DNA of 64,000 nt from Oligoflexia bacterium (GCA_016861345.1 BOLD01000008.1:1-64000), one strand, 5' to 3'. Positions 53,119-62,903 are shown, counted from the first letter of the stretch. The notes: generated from the sequence alone by a model not told the origin. Numbers and translations are program-made.

Positions 53119-53868
53119 TTAATATTGGATCAGGTCATTGATCGTGCGAGCAAGATCACTTGGCAGTCGTGCAGCAAGGTAAACTCCGCTAGCATAGGTA
53201 CTCTTGTTGGGGATGAGCTTGAAGTATCCAATTGTGCGAGTTTTTGCCTCGTTTTTAACGGGAACACCTGGCAAGAACGAGAATTCAGGCGGGATTTCCC
53301 AGTCTGGGGTCTCGATAAACACTGCAGCAGCATTGACGGCAATATAAAGGTAGATGCGATAGTTAGGTTTTTCAGGAAATTGGATCGCAAAACCTGAAAT
53401 CTCGCCGGCAGGTAGATAAGGCAGGGTGTCTCCGTTGGGAAGGGTATTAAAGTTCGAGAATGCAGCTCCTTTAATAATATAGTGTAAAGGAATCACAAAG
53501 GCCCAAGACTTTGAGCCATCTGCATTATCAACCTCTTCAACCGAGGCTCCAGGCATTTGGCTGAGTGAAACTGCTGACAAGGAAAGAAAGAACATATCAG
53601 GCAGGGGAAGAGTTAATATAATTGACTGGCGTGTCTTGTCGATTCGGATCATGGTTCGACCATCATAGAAACCACCATCTGCTTTAGAGTTTACCTCTTG
53701 AGTCACCTTGTCCCAAGTTTGGGTATTGTCGATAGGGGGTGTTGCACCTTGGCCATTGTTTTGGTTATTGGGGTTTGAGCTTAGTTGCTCTGTGGATTTA
53801 AAACTTCCGCTGCAGGCAGCTAGGCTTAGAGCTAAAGTCGCAGTCATTAATATATGGAGTGTTTTCAT
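53119..53868 (-). CDS. Hypothetical lipoprotein
   Basis: A 249-residue lipoprotein with lipobox SLAAC (Cys19) and a Ser/Asn/Gln-rich linker to residue 50. The rest is beta-rich (MIRIDKTRQSIILTLPLP, AFVIPLHYIIKG, YRIYLYIAVNAAAVFI) without recognised motifs or cysteines. It may be a surface or periplasmic protein. It stands alone between the H1-like gene and the flagellin gene, all on the same strand, 73 bases before the H1-like start. Confidence 0.68.
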   Translation of the reverse strand: MKTLHILMTATLALSLAACSGSFKSTEQLSSNPNNQNNGQGATPPIDNTQTWDKVTQEVNSKADGGFYDGRTMIRIDKTRQSIILTLPLPDMFFLSLSAVSLSQMPGASVEEVDNADGSKSWAFVIPLHYIIKGAAFSNFNTLPNGDTLPYLPAGEISGFAIQFPEKPNYRIYLYIAVNAAAVFIETPDWEIPPEFSFLPGVPVKNEAKTRTIGYFKLIPNKSTYASGVYLAARLPSDLARTINDLIQY

Positions 53869-54017
53869 TCAGTCACCTCTTTGTGGGTCAGTTCATACAG
53901 ATATTCTATCGGAGAACTGGGCCTTTGTCTTTAGCTAAATATATGAAATTATTAGATAATTGTTTGACACTTTTTTTGAAATTGAAAGAGGCTGGGGAGG
54001 TCCTGTAAAAATCTTTG

Positions 54018-54061
54018 GCGCAAAAAAGAAAACTCCCGAATCTGTTTCCAAATTCGGGAGT
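54018..54061 (-). terminator. Rho-independent terminator of flagellin gene
   Basis: Reading leftward, ACTCCCGAAT (54061-54052) pairs with ATTCGGGAGT (54041-54032), followed by TTTTCTTTTTTG. It lies 26 bases after the flagellin stop. Confidence 0.85.
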
Positions 54062-54086
54062 CAAATTTATCAGTACTGTCTATTTA

Positions 54087-54920
54087 TCAACCGATGAGCT
54101 TAAGAGCTAATTGGTTAGTTTGGTTCGCCTGAGCAAGAGTCGAAGTACCAGCCTGAAGCAGGATGTTGTTTCGAACCATCTCAGAAGAAGCCTGAGCAAC
54201 GTCAGTGTCGCGGATTCGTGAATTCGCAGCACTCATGTTCTCTTCATAAACTCCCAAGTTATCAACTGTTGATACAAGTCGGTTCTGAAGGGCTCCGAGA
54301 TTTGCTCGGTAACCGTTGATCTGCGTCTGAGCAGTGTCAAGAGCAGACAGACCTTCTTGCGCGCCCTCTTTGCTTGTGTAGTCAAGACCCGCAAGTCCTA
54401 AGCTATCAAGAGAAGAGTTGTTTGAAGATGAATCAAAAGTGATTCGGTCTTCTTCAGCGTTGTTATAGATACCAACTTGGAAATCAAAAGCTGGAGTTGA
54501 ACCATCAAGAAGCTTAGTTTTTCCCCAAGCAGTTGTTTGAGTGATTCGTTGAATCTCCGACTTAAGTTGATCAACCTCTTTGTGGATAAATCCACGCTCT
54601 GTTTCACCGACAGTGTCAGAAGCAGCCTGGATTCCTAACTCACGAAGACGAGTGACGATGTTTCCGATTTCGTTCAACCCACCCTCAGCAGTTTGAACCA
54701 TTGAGATACCATCGTTCGCATTTCGGTTAGCTTGTCGAGCAGATCGGATACCAGCTTTTAATCTTTCGCTGATTGCCAAACCAGCTGCATCGTCAGCAGC
54801 GATGTTGATACGGCTACCAGAAGCTAATTGTCCCATGCTCTTATTCAGTGAGCGTTGACTTCCGATCAAATTGCGTTGTGCATTGATCGCAGATAGATTT
54901 GTTGTTACTCTCATTCCCAT
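54087..54920 (-). CDS. fliC: Flagellin
   Basis: A 277-residue flagellin. The N-terminal D0/D1 region has VTTNLSAINAQRNL and GSRINIAADDAAGLAISE, and the C-terminal D1/D0 region has ENMSAANSRIRDTDVA and the end LALKLIG. The variable central region is very short, typical of the small flagellins of Bdellovibrio. ATG at 54920 has GGAGGA 7 bases upstream; a second ATG two codons later is less well spaced. There is only one flagellin here and no neighbouring flagellar gene. A long leader of about 280 bases is implied by the predicted promoter near 55.2 kb. Confidence 0.96.
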   Translation of the reverse strand: MGMRVTTNLSAINAQRNLIGSQRSLNKSMGQLASGSRINIAADDAAGLAISERLKAGIRSARQANRNANDGISMVQTAEGGLNEIGNIVTRLRELGIQAASDTVGETERGFIHKEVDQLKSEIQRITQTTAWGKTKLLDGSTPAFDFQVGIYNNAEEDRITFDSSSNNSSLDSLGLAGLDYTSKEGAQEGLSALDTAQTQINGYRANLGALQNRLVSTVDNLGVYEENMSAANSRIRDTDVAQASSEMVRNNILLQAGTSTLAQANQTNQLALKLIG

Positions 54921-55398
54921 TTTCTTATCCTCCGTTTAAAACGTTTAATTATCCTTTTTCCATTCCCATACCTCCTTGTTTTAATTTCCCATCGTGGGCG
55001 GCTTCCGAGCCTCGGGCTTTTCGAGATTAATTCTCTTGCCCGTAATTTTTGTGTTACGAACTTACAGAACTTGAAAATTTATTTTTTCATCCCTGAAGTC
55101 CTCCTTTCGTTCTCTCGGGGGCAAGGTGCACTTGCTCTTTGCCTCCGTGGTGAATCCTTCATCCTTGTTGGTTTTTCACACAGTCAAATGTGTGACACCT
55201 GACTGATCGACAGTTGAATGAAGAAATTGACAGGACTGTAGACCTGAAATTGACTTTTTTGTCACAATTTGGACCTTGTGCTGATCGAGTTATGCCCGAC
55301 TTTCAGAGTGAAAAACGGGATTTCTCGACTGAAGTCGCTCGAGTTTGGTCTGTATTTCAGAGGGAAAACTGATAAAAAAGAGTCAGAGACCTGTCACG
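54921..55398. other. Long intergenic leader of flagellin gene
   Basis: No convincing gene lies in these 478 bases. Seen leftward they hold the GGAGGA site of flagellin, several short hairpins (for example GCAAG/CTTGC around 55131-55145) and a sigma-28-like promoter near 55204-55230. An open frame on the plus strand from 55269 overlaps a better supported gene and lacks a ribosome site. Confidence 0.5.
55204..55230 (-). promoter_or_regulatory. Possible sigma-28 flagellar promoter for fliC
   Basis: Reading leftward, TCAATTTC, 11 bases, then GTCGATCA resembles the FliA consensus TAAAGTTT-N11-GCCGATAA (5 of 8 and 6 of 8). The match is modest. Confidence 0.35.
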
Positions 55399-55650
55399 TT
55401 AATCTATTTCTTGAAAGCGACAGAGCGCCATTTTTCCAGATAGCTCAAATGTGTGACGTTGATATTCACGGTTGTGCCATTTTGTCGAATAGCCCAAAGT
55501 GCACAACTGAGTTGTTGAGTTGTAGTGTGTGCAATCTTCACAGGCCCAAGGCATAATATACTTATTGTAGTCAGCGGCAGAAACCACATCATGTCGAATG
55601 GATTGGCGCGGTTTTTTGGGAGTTTGTTTTTTATTTATCTGCTGCTTCAT
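55399..55650 (-). CDS. Small cysteine-rich protein
   Basis: An 83-residue protein with a basic N-terminus and the cysteine pattern C-x2-C (ACEDCTHY), then QLCTLGY and a final LCRFQEID. Four cysteines with two His nearby (THYN, KWHNRE) suggest a zinc or iron-sulfur site. I do not recognise the family. No strong ribosome site is seen before the ATG at 55650. The motif density makes it more likely a gene than the opposing plus-strand frame. It stands between fliC and clpB. Confidence 0.55.
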   Translation of the reverse strand: MKQQINKKQTPKKPRQSIRHDVVSAADYNKYIMPWACEDCTHYNSTTQLCTLGYSTKWHNREYQRHTFELSGKMALCRFQEID

Positions 55651-55760
55651 ATATAATGTGTTGTCCTATCAAGTCTTCGTCTTTTGTACAATAGTCAATT
55701 GACAAGTTCAGATTAATGCCCAGACTAATCCTTGTAAGTTCACATGGATTTGGAGGCTCT

Positions 55761-58352
55761 ATGTCGGATATGGAAAAGATGACCCGCAAAAGCCAGGAAG
55801 CTATGCAAGCAGCTGCTCAGTTGGCAGAGAAAAGAGGGCAGCCGACGGTTGAGCCAGAGCACCTTTTGCACGCCTTAGTGAGCCAATCTGAAGGGGTGGT
55901 GCCCCGACTGATTGAAAAGGCCGGGGGGCAAGCCAAGGCCGTTCTATCAGAGATTGAGGCTCGTTTGGAGAGATTGCCAAAGGTCACAGGATCAGCCTCT
56001 CGTCCAACAGCCTCCCATCGTCTGGTTCGAGTCTTTGAGGGTGGTGAAAAAGAGGCTCAAGGCATGGGTGACTCTTATATATCAACAGAACACTTTTTCC
56101 TATCCATGCTCAAGGGGTCAGATTCTGATTTGATAACACTTTTTAAAAAAGCAGGACTGAACAAAACAAATATTGAACAGGCTTTAAAAGAAGTTCGAGG
56201 TAACCAAAAAGTGACTGACGATGATCCAGAAAATAAATACGAAGTTCTTAAAAAATATGCCCGCGATCTCACAGAGCTTGCTGCCGAGGGAAAACTTGAT
56301 CCCGTGGTTGGTCGAGACTCAGAGATTCGTCGAGTAATTCAGGTCTTAAGCCGTCGGACAAAAAATAATCCAGTTTTAATTGGTGAGCCCGGTGTTGGAA
56401 AAACCGCAATCGCTGAAGGGCTGGCGATTCGAATCATCAAGCAAGATGTTCCTGAAAACTTAATTGGTAAGAAATTGATGGCGCTTGATATGGGGGCTTT
56501 GGTCGCCGGGGCAAAGTACCGGGGAGAATTTGAAGACCGTCTTAAGGCCGTGATCAAAGAAGTGACCTCGAGCGAAGGCCGCATAGTCCTTTTCATTGAT
56601 GAAATGCACACTTTAGTTGGGGCTGGTAAAACAGACGGGGCCATGGACGCAGGTCAGTTGCTCAAACCAGCCTTAGCTCGAGGAGAACTTCGTTGTATTG
56701 GAGCAACAACACTTGATGAGTACCGCAAATATATAGAGAAAGATGCCGCATTAGAGAGACGATTTCAGACCGTGCTTGTTGAAGAGCCCTCCGTCGATGA
56801 TGCCATCACGATTTTAAGGGGATTAAAAGAAAAATACGAAGTTCACCACGGGGTTAGAATTACGGACTCGGCCATTGTGTCAGCTGTGAAACTTTCTCAC
56901 CGTTATATCACCTCAAGATTTTTACCTGATAAGGCCATTGACTTGATTGACGAGGCCGCATCCAAGCTGGGAATAGAAACGAAAAGTGTTCCCGAAGAGA
57001 TCGATAAAATCGAGCGCGAGCTGATGCAGCTTCGAATTGAGAAAGAAGCTTTGAAAAAAGAAACCGATGAGGTCTCAAAAGAGAGACTTTCAAAGATTGA
57101 ATCTGAGATCAAAGAATTAGCTTCGAAGAATCAACTTCTCAGAGAGCAGTGGGAGTTTGAAAAAGGCGGAATCGGCGAGATCAAATCCATTAAGGAAAAA
57201 ATCGAGTCTGTGAAAATCGAAGTTGAAAGAGCTGAGCGGGAAGGTGAGCTTGGTAAAGCTGCCGAGCTCAAATATGGAAAGTTACCTGATCTCGAAAAGA
57301 AATTAAAAACTCTGACTGAAAAATCAGAGAAATCTGGATCAAAAACAGAGAAGAAAATGCTCAAAGAAGAGGTTGGCCCAGAGGATGTGGCCGAGGTTGT
57401 CGCCAAGTGGACCGGAGTTCCAGTCCAAAAAATGCTTGAGAGCGATACCATGAAGCTTCTCACGATGGAAAAAAAGTTAGCTGAACGAGTTGTGGGACAG
57501 GATCATGCTCTGGGTATTATTGCGGATGCAATCCGCCGAGCGAGAGCTGAGATTTCGGATCCGAACAGACCGATTGGAACATTTATGTTCTTGGGCCCCA
57601 CGGGTGTGGGAAAAACAGAGACGGTCAAAGCCTTGGCGGAATTCTTGTTTGATGATGAGCAAGCCATTGTTCGGATTGATATGAGCGAGTACATGGAAAA
57701 GCATGCGGTTTCAAGACTGATCGGAGCTCCTCCAGGATATGTGGGTTATGAAGAAGGTGGTCAGTTGACAGAATCTGTTCGCCGACGTCCTTATTCTGTC
57801 GTTTTGATGGATGAAATTGAGAAGGCTCACCCGGACGTGTTCAATATCCTCTTGCAGGTGTTGGATGACGGACGACTGACAGATGGTCAGGGGCGCACTG
57901 TGGATTTTAAAAATACAGTCATTATTATGACCTCGAATATTGGTTCACAAGCGATCATTGATCCGCACATGAATGAGAAAGAAAAACAAAAAGCGGTGCT
58001 CGAAGCTTTGCGGGGACACTTCCGTCCAGAATTCTTAAACCGTGTGGATGAGACGATTACCTTTAACTCTCTTGGCGAGGCTCAAATTAGTGGAATCGTG
58101 AAGGTTCAGCTGAAGCTCGTTGAGGATCGTTTGAAAGCAAAACGTCTTCAGATGGAGATTTCCCAAGGTGCCATCGATTATCTGGCGAAAAAGGGCTACG
58201 ATCCTATTTATGGAGCAAGGCCGCTTAAGCGTGTGATTCAAGCAGAGCTGCTGAATCCACTTTCGAAAGAGATGATTTCAGGTGGTTTTAAATCAGGAGA
58301 TAAAGTCAAAATCACTGCTCACGATATGGGCCTTAAAATTGAGCGGGGATAA
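55761..58352 (+). CDS. clpB: ATP-dependent disaggregase ClpB
   Basis: An 863-residue Hsp100 chaperone that extracts proteins from aggregates together with DnaK. In order: N-terminal Clp repeats (residues 1-150), AAA-1 with Walker [10 protein letters not shown] and Walker [10 protein letters not shown], the coiled-coil M domain (about 405-530) that separates ClpB from ClpA, and AAA-2 with GPTGVGKTE and the pore loop in [12 protein letters not shown] at 55761 follows GGAGGCTCT; an earlier in-frame start lacks a ribosome site. ClpB is usually heat-induced, but no clear sigma-32 site was seen upstream. It converges on a small secreted-protein gene. Confidence 0.97.
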   Translation: MSDMEKMTRKSQEAMQAAAQLAEKRGQPTVEPEHLLHALVSQSEGVVPRLIEKAGGQAKAVLSEIEARLERLPKVTGSASRPTASHRLVRVFEGGEKEAQGMGDSYISTEHFFLSMLKGSDSDLITLFKKAGLNKTNIEQALKEVRGNQKVTDDDPENKYEVLKKYARDLTELAAEGKLDPVVGRDSEIRRVIQVLSRRTKNNPVLIGEPGVGKTAIAEGLAIRIIKQDVPENLIGKKLMALDMGALVAGAKYRGEFEDRLKAVIKEVTSSEGRIVLFIDEMHTLVGAGKTDGAMDAGQLLKPALARGELRCIGATTLDEYRKYIEKDAALERRFQTVLVEEPSVDDAITILRGLKEKYEVHHGVRITDSAIVSAVKLSHRYITSRFLPDKAIDLIDEAASKLGIETKSVPEEIDKIERELMQLRIEKEALKKETDEVSKERLSKIESEIKELASKNQLLREQWEFEKGGIGEIKSIKEKIESVKIEVERAEREGELGKAAELKYGKLPDLEKKLKTLTEKSEKSGSKTEKKMLKEEVGPEDVAEVVAKWTGVPVQKMLESDTMKLLTMEKKLAERVVGQDHALGIIADAIRRARAEISDPNRPIGTFMFLGPTGVGKTETVKALAEFLFDDEQAIVRIDMSEYMEKHAVSRLIGAPPGYVGYEEGGQLTESVRRRPYSVVLMDEIEKAHPDVFNILLQVLDDGRLTDGQGRTVDFKNTVIIMTSNIGSQAIIDPHMNEKEKQKAVLEALRGHFRPEFLNRVDETITFNSLGEAQISGIVKVQLKLVEDRLKAKRLQMEISQGAIDYLAKKGYDPIYGARPLKRVIQAELLNPLSKEMISGGFKSGDKVKITAHDMGLKIERG

Positions 58353-58363
58353 ATGCCACCCGC

Positions 58364-58954
58364 TCACTTTGATTGGCCCACGCATTTGACCGAGAGCATG
58401 TCCATTGTGGGCATGACGGTCGCCCAAGCTCCATGTTTTGGGTTTTGGCAAAGGACCCACGCATAGTGGAATTGCAGAAAACCAAGTCGGGTTTTCGTGT
58501 AGTCATCACTTGACCACAGGCAGTCTTCATCAGTGGGTTTTTGAGAGTGCAATTCGCGGAATCCGTGTTCTTCAGCAGTTGTCAGCTCATCCATTGTTGG
58601 AAGTCGAAATGTGACTTGATCAAGATTTTGGCTTCCGTTGCCCCTTGCTTCAAGGCCCTCATCAGAAGTGCATAGGCTTTTGGCTTTTTTAAAGTTAAAG
58701 GGCATTTTCTTTGAAATGACTCGGTCTCCCCAGATTAATCCAGATGTTTGATCAAGATAGATATGGCTTCCTTCGGCAGTTCGTTCAATCAAGGTAAATG
58801 AAAAACCCTTTGAGGTCTGACAGCTCTGTCCGATTTGGAATGTGTCATCAACCTGACTGCAGGCGACAGGGGTCTGTGCTTTTGAGATTGATGTCAAAGC
58901 AAGACCAAGAATCATCAGCGTTCCAAGCATGTTTTTAGTGATAGATGTTGACAT
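58364..58954 (-). CDS. Secreted Lcl/DUF1566-like protein
   Basis: A 196-residue exported protein with signal peptide (cleavage near ISKAQT, residue 26). The later part has DQTSGLIWGDRV, FRLPTMDEL, DCLWSSDD and a C-terminal Cys. This sequence of motifs matches the DUF1566/Lcl C-terminal fold, a C-type-lectin-like domain. Four cysteines could form disulfides. Its ligand is unknown; relatives are extracellular adhesin-like proteins. It ends 11 bases from the convergent clpB stop. Confidence 0.7.
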   Translation of the reverse strand: MSTSITKNMLGTLMILGLALTSISKAQTPVACSQVDDTFQIGQSCQTSKGFSFTLIERTAEGSHIYLDQTSGLIWGDRVISKKMPFNFKKAKSLCTSDEGLEARGNGSQNLDQVTFRLPTMDELTTAEEHGFRELHSQKPTDEDCLWSSDDYTKTRLGFLQFHYAWVLCQNPKHGAWATVMPTMDMLSVKCVGQSK

Positions 58955-59135
58955 GAGATCTCCTTGGGAAAGTCCGTCAACAGATAGAAGATCAAGACTT
59001 ATGCCATCTTGCCTGCGTGCTAGGTGATTTATGGTCAGGGTACTCTGTCAAATTTCTATACAGATGTTTTCTTGGTGGGCACCACGAGATAGGACTGTGC
59101 ATTGAGCTTTGACCATTGAGGCAATCAGGAGAAAC

Positions 59136-59477
59136 ATGGGGATTCGGAGGCTTTCTATGAAGGGCTTTTGCTTAACATTCTTCGTGTTTGTTTCATTTTC
59201 TATCTTAGTCCATGCGAGCCCGGCTCCGTCGCCGTCCCCGACCGTATCTGAGTTCGTCAGCTCTGCTGCAGACCTGATTCATGTCTTAGATAGCGCCACG
59301 GTCCGGGATGAGCTCAAAGAATCTGGGCAGATCATGCAGATTCGCTTGATCAACAATGGGTTTCATATGGGCTATCAGTTGATCACTGAAAAATGCCAGA
59401 TGGACGTGATGATCGTGAAATCCATCGAAGATCGAAACAATCAAATCGTGGCTTTGCCGAAAGAATGCCGACACTAA
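59136..59477 (+). CDS. Small secreted hypothetical protein
   Basis: A 113-residue protein with an N-terminal hydrophobic segment (FCLTFFVFVSFSILVHA) and a PAPSPSPTP stretch after the predicted cleavage. The mature part has two cysteines and no family recognised. Two starts are plausible: ATG at 59136 with AGGAGAAAC, and ATG at 59157 with CGGAGG. The next gene starts 30 bases later on the same strand. Confidence 0.6.
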   Translation: MGIRRLSMKGFCLTFFVFVSFSILVHASPAPSPSPTVSEFVSSAADLIHVLDSATVRDELKESGQIMQIRLINNGFHMGYQLITEKCQMDVMIVKSIEDRNNQIVALPKECRH

Positions 59478-59507
59478 TTTTTTATTTAATAATAAAGGAG
59501 TTTGAAA

Positions 59508-59756
59508 ATGTCTGATGAAAATATGAAAGCTGAATTAGAGAGACTAAGAGCTGAAAACGAGGCGCTTAAAAACAAAAAGACTGGCCGAGGCACATTGACG
59601 ATGAAGGTCAGTGAAAAGGGAGCTCTTTCGGTTTATGGAATGGGTCGATTTCCGGTGACTCTTTATAAAGAGCAATGGATTAAACTTCTTGGAATCTCTG
59701 ATGAGATCAAGAAGTTTATCCAAGAAAACGATGCTCAATTAAAAACAAAAGAATAA
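59508..59756 (+). CDS. Conserved-looking small cytoplasmic protein
   Basis: An 82-residue protein. The first 25 residues form a short coiled coil (AELERLRAENEALKNK), then KVSEKGALSVYGMGRFPVTLYKEQW forms a compact beta segment. I recall similar small proteins in other bacteria but cannot assign a function. ATG at 59508 follows AAAGGAG. No TM or signal is present. Confidence 0.65.
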   Translation: MSDENMKAELERLRAENEALKNKKTGRGTLTMKVSEKGALSVYGMGRFPVTLYKEQWIKLLGISDEIKKFIQENDAQLKTKE

Positions 59757-59765
59757 GCGACGACC

Positions 59766-60527
59766 TTAATCGTCGTCGTCTTCTTTATCTTCGTGATTTT
59801 TACGGCCATGGTTTTCCTGGCCGTTTTCTTTTCCCTCACCATCTTCTTTGTCGAAGAGGAAGTATGTTTGGCCAGTCAAGGTGCAGTAGAATTCGCCCGT
59901 TTGAAAATTAAAATTCGAAAAAACTTTAAAAGTGGCAGCTGAAATCAAAACAACAAGGACGAGTGCGGCAATGGGGTGAGAGCTTTTGAGTCCTTCGGAC
60001 TCTGGTCCCATCTTTGTTCCCTTGATCATGCTGAGGCTGATGAGCTCTTTGTGCTTCAGCGTGTATGTGAGAATACCTAAAACATGTAGTCCGACCAGAA
60101 CCATAGCTCCGTTACCCAGTAGTTCGTGAACTTCTTCAAGTGTTTCTGTTCCACTGCTGACCATATTAAATCCAGTGAGCACGGAAAAGATCGGAATTAT
60201 GAGAATGGCAAGAGTAAAGTATGCCGCTCCAGGATTGTGGCCGATATATTTTTTGCCAGGACCAAAGATTTCATCTTTAACATAGGCAATCAGTTCCGCA
60301 GGTGAAAAGAAGAGGTGCTTTAGTTTTGCGTGCTCTGATCCAAAGATGCCCCAGATCACTCGGTAGACGACTAAGATCACCAAGAGAATGCCAAAGAGGG
60401 CATGCAAACCAAAAAGGGGATTGTGCTTGCTGACCAAATGTGAGATCGCAAAGGAGCCCACAAAAAGGCCGGCAAAGAGCCAATGGAAAATTCGGATGGG
60501 TAAATCCCAGACTAATATTTTTTTCAT
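59766..60527 (-). CDS. Di-haem cytochrome b561-type membrane protein with acidic tail
   Basis: A 253-residue protein with four to five TM helices. Likely haem-ligating histidines are in RIFHWLFAG, LFGLHALFG and HELLGNGAMVLVGLHVLG, the pattern of Ni/Fe-hydrogenase-type or COG3658 cytochromes b. The C-terminal 30 residues are charged, rich in Asp, Glu, His and Asn, with a run of four Asp at the end, and might bind metal. It overlaps the di-haem cytochrome c gene by four bases (ATGA) and is last in the operon. It probably passes electrons between the quinone pool and the c-type cytochromes. Confidence 0.8.
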   Translation of the reverse strand: MKKILVWDLPIRIFHWLFAGLFVGSFAISHLVSKHNPLFGLHALFGILLVILVVYRVIWGIFGSEHAKLKHLFFSPAELIAYVKDEIFGPGKKYIGHNPGAAYFTLAILIIPIFSVLTGFNMVSSGTETLEEVHELLGNGAMVLVGLHVLGILTYTLKHKELISLSMIKGTKMGPESEGLKSSHPIAALVLVVLISAATFKVFSNFNFQTGEFYCTLTGQTYFLFDKEDGEGKENGQENHGRKNHEDKEDDDD

Positions 60528-61051
60528 TTTGGTATCCTCACTTCGTGTTCATTAAAGTATCCCTTTTCGGCATTCGGATGACAAGCTAAACAGTTTGCAG
60601 CAGACCCGATTGATTTTCTTTTGTAAGTGCTATCCGCAATTTCATGATGCTTACGTTTAAAATAAGCCGTTTCGCTGATTCTGAGAGGGCTTTCATTGGC
60701 GGGAATCATCTTGAGAAATTTTTTACCGCGTCTTGTTTCTGTCCGGTCACTGCTATTTTCAGATAAAAACTTTTCAATCTCTGCCTTAACATTATCATCA
60801 AGAACCGCATTTTCACCAAAATGGTCTTGTAGGCCATCCATCATTTTTTTCCAGGATCTTTCCGGTAAAAGCCCTGGATGATAGAGTTGGTGACAGCTTG
60901 TACACTCTGTTTTAAAGGCAGCGTGTTCAGGAAGGGGGGCGAACTCTCTTCGGGATTTTTCTTTTTTCTCATTTCGATCGCTGTCAGCAAAGAGCCAAAC
61001 AGAAGTTAAACTCATCACTGCGATCACAATGGATAACTTTAAGAAATTCAT
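60524..61051 (-). CDS. Di-haem cytochrome c (DHC type)
   Basis: A 175-residue exported protein with signal peptide (to about residue 23) and two CxxCH haem motifs, CTSCH and CLACH. The first is followed by LYHPGLLPERSWKKMM, typical of the dihaem cytochrome DHC family seen next to SHP genes. ATG at 61051 has AAAGGAG upstream; a GTG two codons earlier is less suitable. It should act in the periplasm with the two cytochromes b and the mono-haem cytochrome of the same operon. Confidence 0.85.
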   Translation of the reverse strand: MNFLKLSIVIAVMSLTSVWLFADSDRNEKKEKSRREFAPLPEHAAFKTECTSCHQLYHPGLLPERSWKKMMDGLQDHFGENAVLDDNVKAEIEKFLSENSSDRTETRRGKKFLKMIPANESPLRISETAYFKRKHHEIADSTYKRKSIGSAANCLACHPNAEKGYFNEHEVRIPK

Positions 61052-61061
61052 ACACACTCCT

Positions 61062-61421
61062 TTATTTGATCGACTTCATATACATGACAAAACTTTCTTT
61101 TTCCGCACTTGTGCACTGGCGCTCAAGAACGTCTTGGCAGTTTCGTTTGAACCATTTTTCTATCTTAGCTTGATCAGTAAAGCGCTTTGGATTTGCAACA
61201 GGGGCTAGGGGTTCAATGACTTTATTGGCTCTTGATTTTCCACTTTGTTTGGGGTTGTCCGTGTGACAAACTGTACAGCTCATTTTTTCACCTTTTGAAG
61301 TGACTCTTTCAAGGTAGAAAAGTTTTTTTCCTTCTTCAATTGAGGCTCCGCTTTCAGCAAGGACTGAAGGAGAGGCAGATGTCAGTAAGAGACAGAGTGT
61401 GATGAATTTAAGGGGTTTCAC
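61062..61421 (-). CDS. Mono-haem cytochrome c (DUF1924/SHP type)
   Basis: A 119-residue exported protein. GTG at 61421 is taken as start because AGGAGG lies 6 bases upstream and a signal peptide follows (ending near VLAES). The haem site is SCTVCHTDNP, followed by PLAPVANPKRFTD and WFKRNCQDV, the pattern of the Sphaeroides haem protein/DUF1924 group. These proteins bind oxygen, NO or peroxide and interact with DHC and a cytochrome b. The start overlaps the upstream cytochrome b gene by 14 bases. Confidence 0.83.
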   Translation of the reverse strand: MKPLKFITLCLLLTSASPSVLAESGASIEEGKKLFYLERVTSKGEKMSCTVCHTDNPKQSGKSRANKVIEPLAPVANPKRFTDQAKIEKWFKRNCQDVLERQCTSAEKESFVMYMKSIK

Positions 61422-62040
61422 TTTTTTCCTCCTGTTGTTGATGACGGTACTGATATCCACTGATCATGGCTTGAGTCAGCGGAAGACGTTCTTTTTTTTC
61501 ATGATAGATCAGGGCGCCGATATGAATCAAAATAAAGCCACCAATCAAATAAGCGCCGATCAGGTGGGGAGTTTCATAAATATTTGTCAGCCATATTGAA
61601 TCAAACAACCAGTCTGCAAGGGGGCCTTCGCCATGCTCGATACCGGCGACTAAAAAACCTGTTACCACCATTAAAAGAGAAAGAAAGTAAAATCCGAGAT
61701 AGGCCAGGCTGGCCATGGGATCATGACCAAAGGATGAGAGATGAGGTCGTTTTTTGGTTATTAAAACTTCTTTCCACACTTGAAAGTGGAACAGTTCATG
61801 CCACCGTGCGAAGGTGGGACCAAGAAAGGCCCAAAGGATTCGGGTCAAAATGGCAAGGGCAAAGATATAACCCACGGTCATATGAATATCCCAAAGAAGC
61901 GCTGTTTCTTCTCCTTGCTCAAGCCAGGCTCCCAGAATTCCACTGAGAATAAGAATCAGTGTAGATAATCCCAAGATGAGATGAATCATTCTGAGAAAGG
62001 GATCGTAAATTTTTTTTCTGACCAATTGAATGCGTTCCAT
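61408..62040 (-). CDS. Cytochrome b561 family membrane protein
   Basis: A 210-residue protein with four TM helices. Candidate haem ligands are His in FLRMIHLILG, LWDIHMTVGY and LIGAYLIGGFILIHIGAL. This is the first gene of the four-gene cytochrome operon (cytochrome b, mono-haem c, di-haem c, cytochrome b). It could draw electrons from quinol and deliver them to the periplasmic cytochromes. Its promoter should lie in 62041-62200. Confidence 0.82.
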   Translation of the reverse strand: MERIQLVRKKIYDPFLRMIHLILGLSTLILILSGILGAWLEQGEETALLWDIHMTVGYIFALAILTRILWAFLGPTFARWHELFHFQVWKEVLITKKRPHLSSFGHDPMASLAYLGFYFLSLLMVVTGFLVAGIEHGEGPLADWLFDSIWLTNIYETPHLIGAYLIGGFILIHIGALIYHEKKERLPLTQAMISGYQYRHQQQEEKSETP

Positions 62041-62326
62041 GCCTCTATCATCGTTTGATTGAGTTAATATTCAATTGGACAGAAGTTGCATACAGGGTGC
62101 CAACTTCAATTTAATTGGGTTAGGGCATTTGACCTATGCGGATCTTGCGCCTGGAGTTAAAGCTAACCTATTGAAATCCCGTCATCCGATTAAATTTAGT
62201 AAAATACAATTATCAGTTTAATAATTTAATTATTTCATTTTGAACTTTCATCAAGTTCGGACCAGACTTCAGGCAAGTAAGGGGCTGATAGTTAATCGGT
62301 CCAACAATAACCAATAGGAGTCCATT

Positions 62327-62866
62327 ATGAAAAAGTTAGTATTCTTAGCCATTCTTGCTTTTCAAGCAACAGTGTTTGCAAAAGCGATTACCCCCATGCA
62401 CGTGGTCGAAAAAGCCTCGTACCAAATTGATGCTTTAGTGAAAAAGCAAAAAATTGATCAGAGCTTTTTAACAGATATCAATCAGGTAACAGTAGTTCAG
62501 ACTGCTAATGGGTTTATGGTTCAGCTTTTTGCTCCATCTGCTCAAGGGCAAGATATGAACCTTTTGCAGCTTGGCTTTGACAGCACAGCTCGAGCAACAA
62601 CTGCAAATGTGCACTTTGTTGGCGCATCTTCTCAGTCTCCAATCTTTAATCAAATCAGTGTTGCAGAGATCCTTGATCTTGGCGCAGAGGCTTTTGTTGA
62701 TCGCCTGAGCGAATCTGAAGAGAACGTTGTTGTTGCAGAAAATGTAACTGCTATTCAACTGTTAAAAGCAGCAGATGGTGTTGTTCTTAAAATCAATTTG
62801 AAAGATTCAAGAGTCTACACAGTCAATATGGACAACCAGGGCAACGTGGTTTCAAAAGGTTTCTAA
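62327..62866 (+). CDS. Secreted hypothetical protein
   Basis: A 179-residue exported protein with signal peptide (cleavage after FAKA, residue 20). The mature part is mixed alpha and beta with no cysteine or histidine pattern and no family recognised. It starts a rightward group with the YceI-like gene (37 bases later) and the haem-c barrel gene. The TAGGAG ribosome site is strong. Confidence 0.65.
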   Translation: MKKLVFLAILAFQATVFAKAITPMHVVEKASYQIDALVKKQKIDQSFLTDINQVTVVQTANGFMVQLFAPSAQGQDMNLLQLGFDSTARATTANVHFVGASSQSPIFNQISVAEILDLGAEAFVDRLSESEENVVVAENVTAIQLLKAADGVVLKINLKDSRVYTVNMDNQGNVVSKGF

Positions 62867-62903
62867 TTCGTTTTAATTAATTTGTGAGCATTGGAGGTTT
62901 TCA

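Noticed and set aside
52901-53122. Plus-strand Phe/Ala-rich open frame
   Set aside because: Mirror image of the Lys/Ala repeats of the H1-like gene on the other strand.
55269-55556. Plus-strand 95-codon open frame opposite the small Cys-rich gene
   Set aside because: No ribosome site and no recognisable motif; the minus-strand frame has a metal-site-like Cys pattern.
59758-59775. CGACGA/TCGTCG hairpin as a terminator
   Set aside because: The stem is 6 bp, has no T tract on either side, and is explained by the Asp codon run at the end of the cytochrome b gene.
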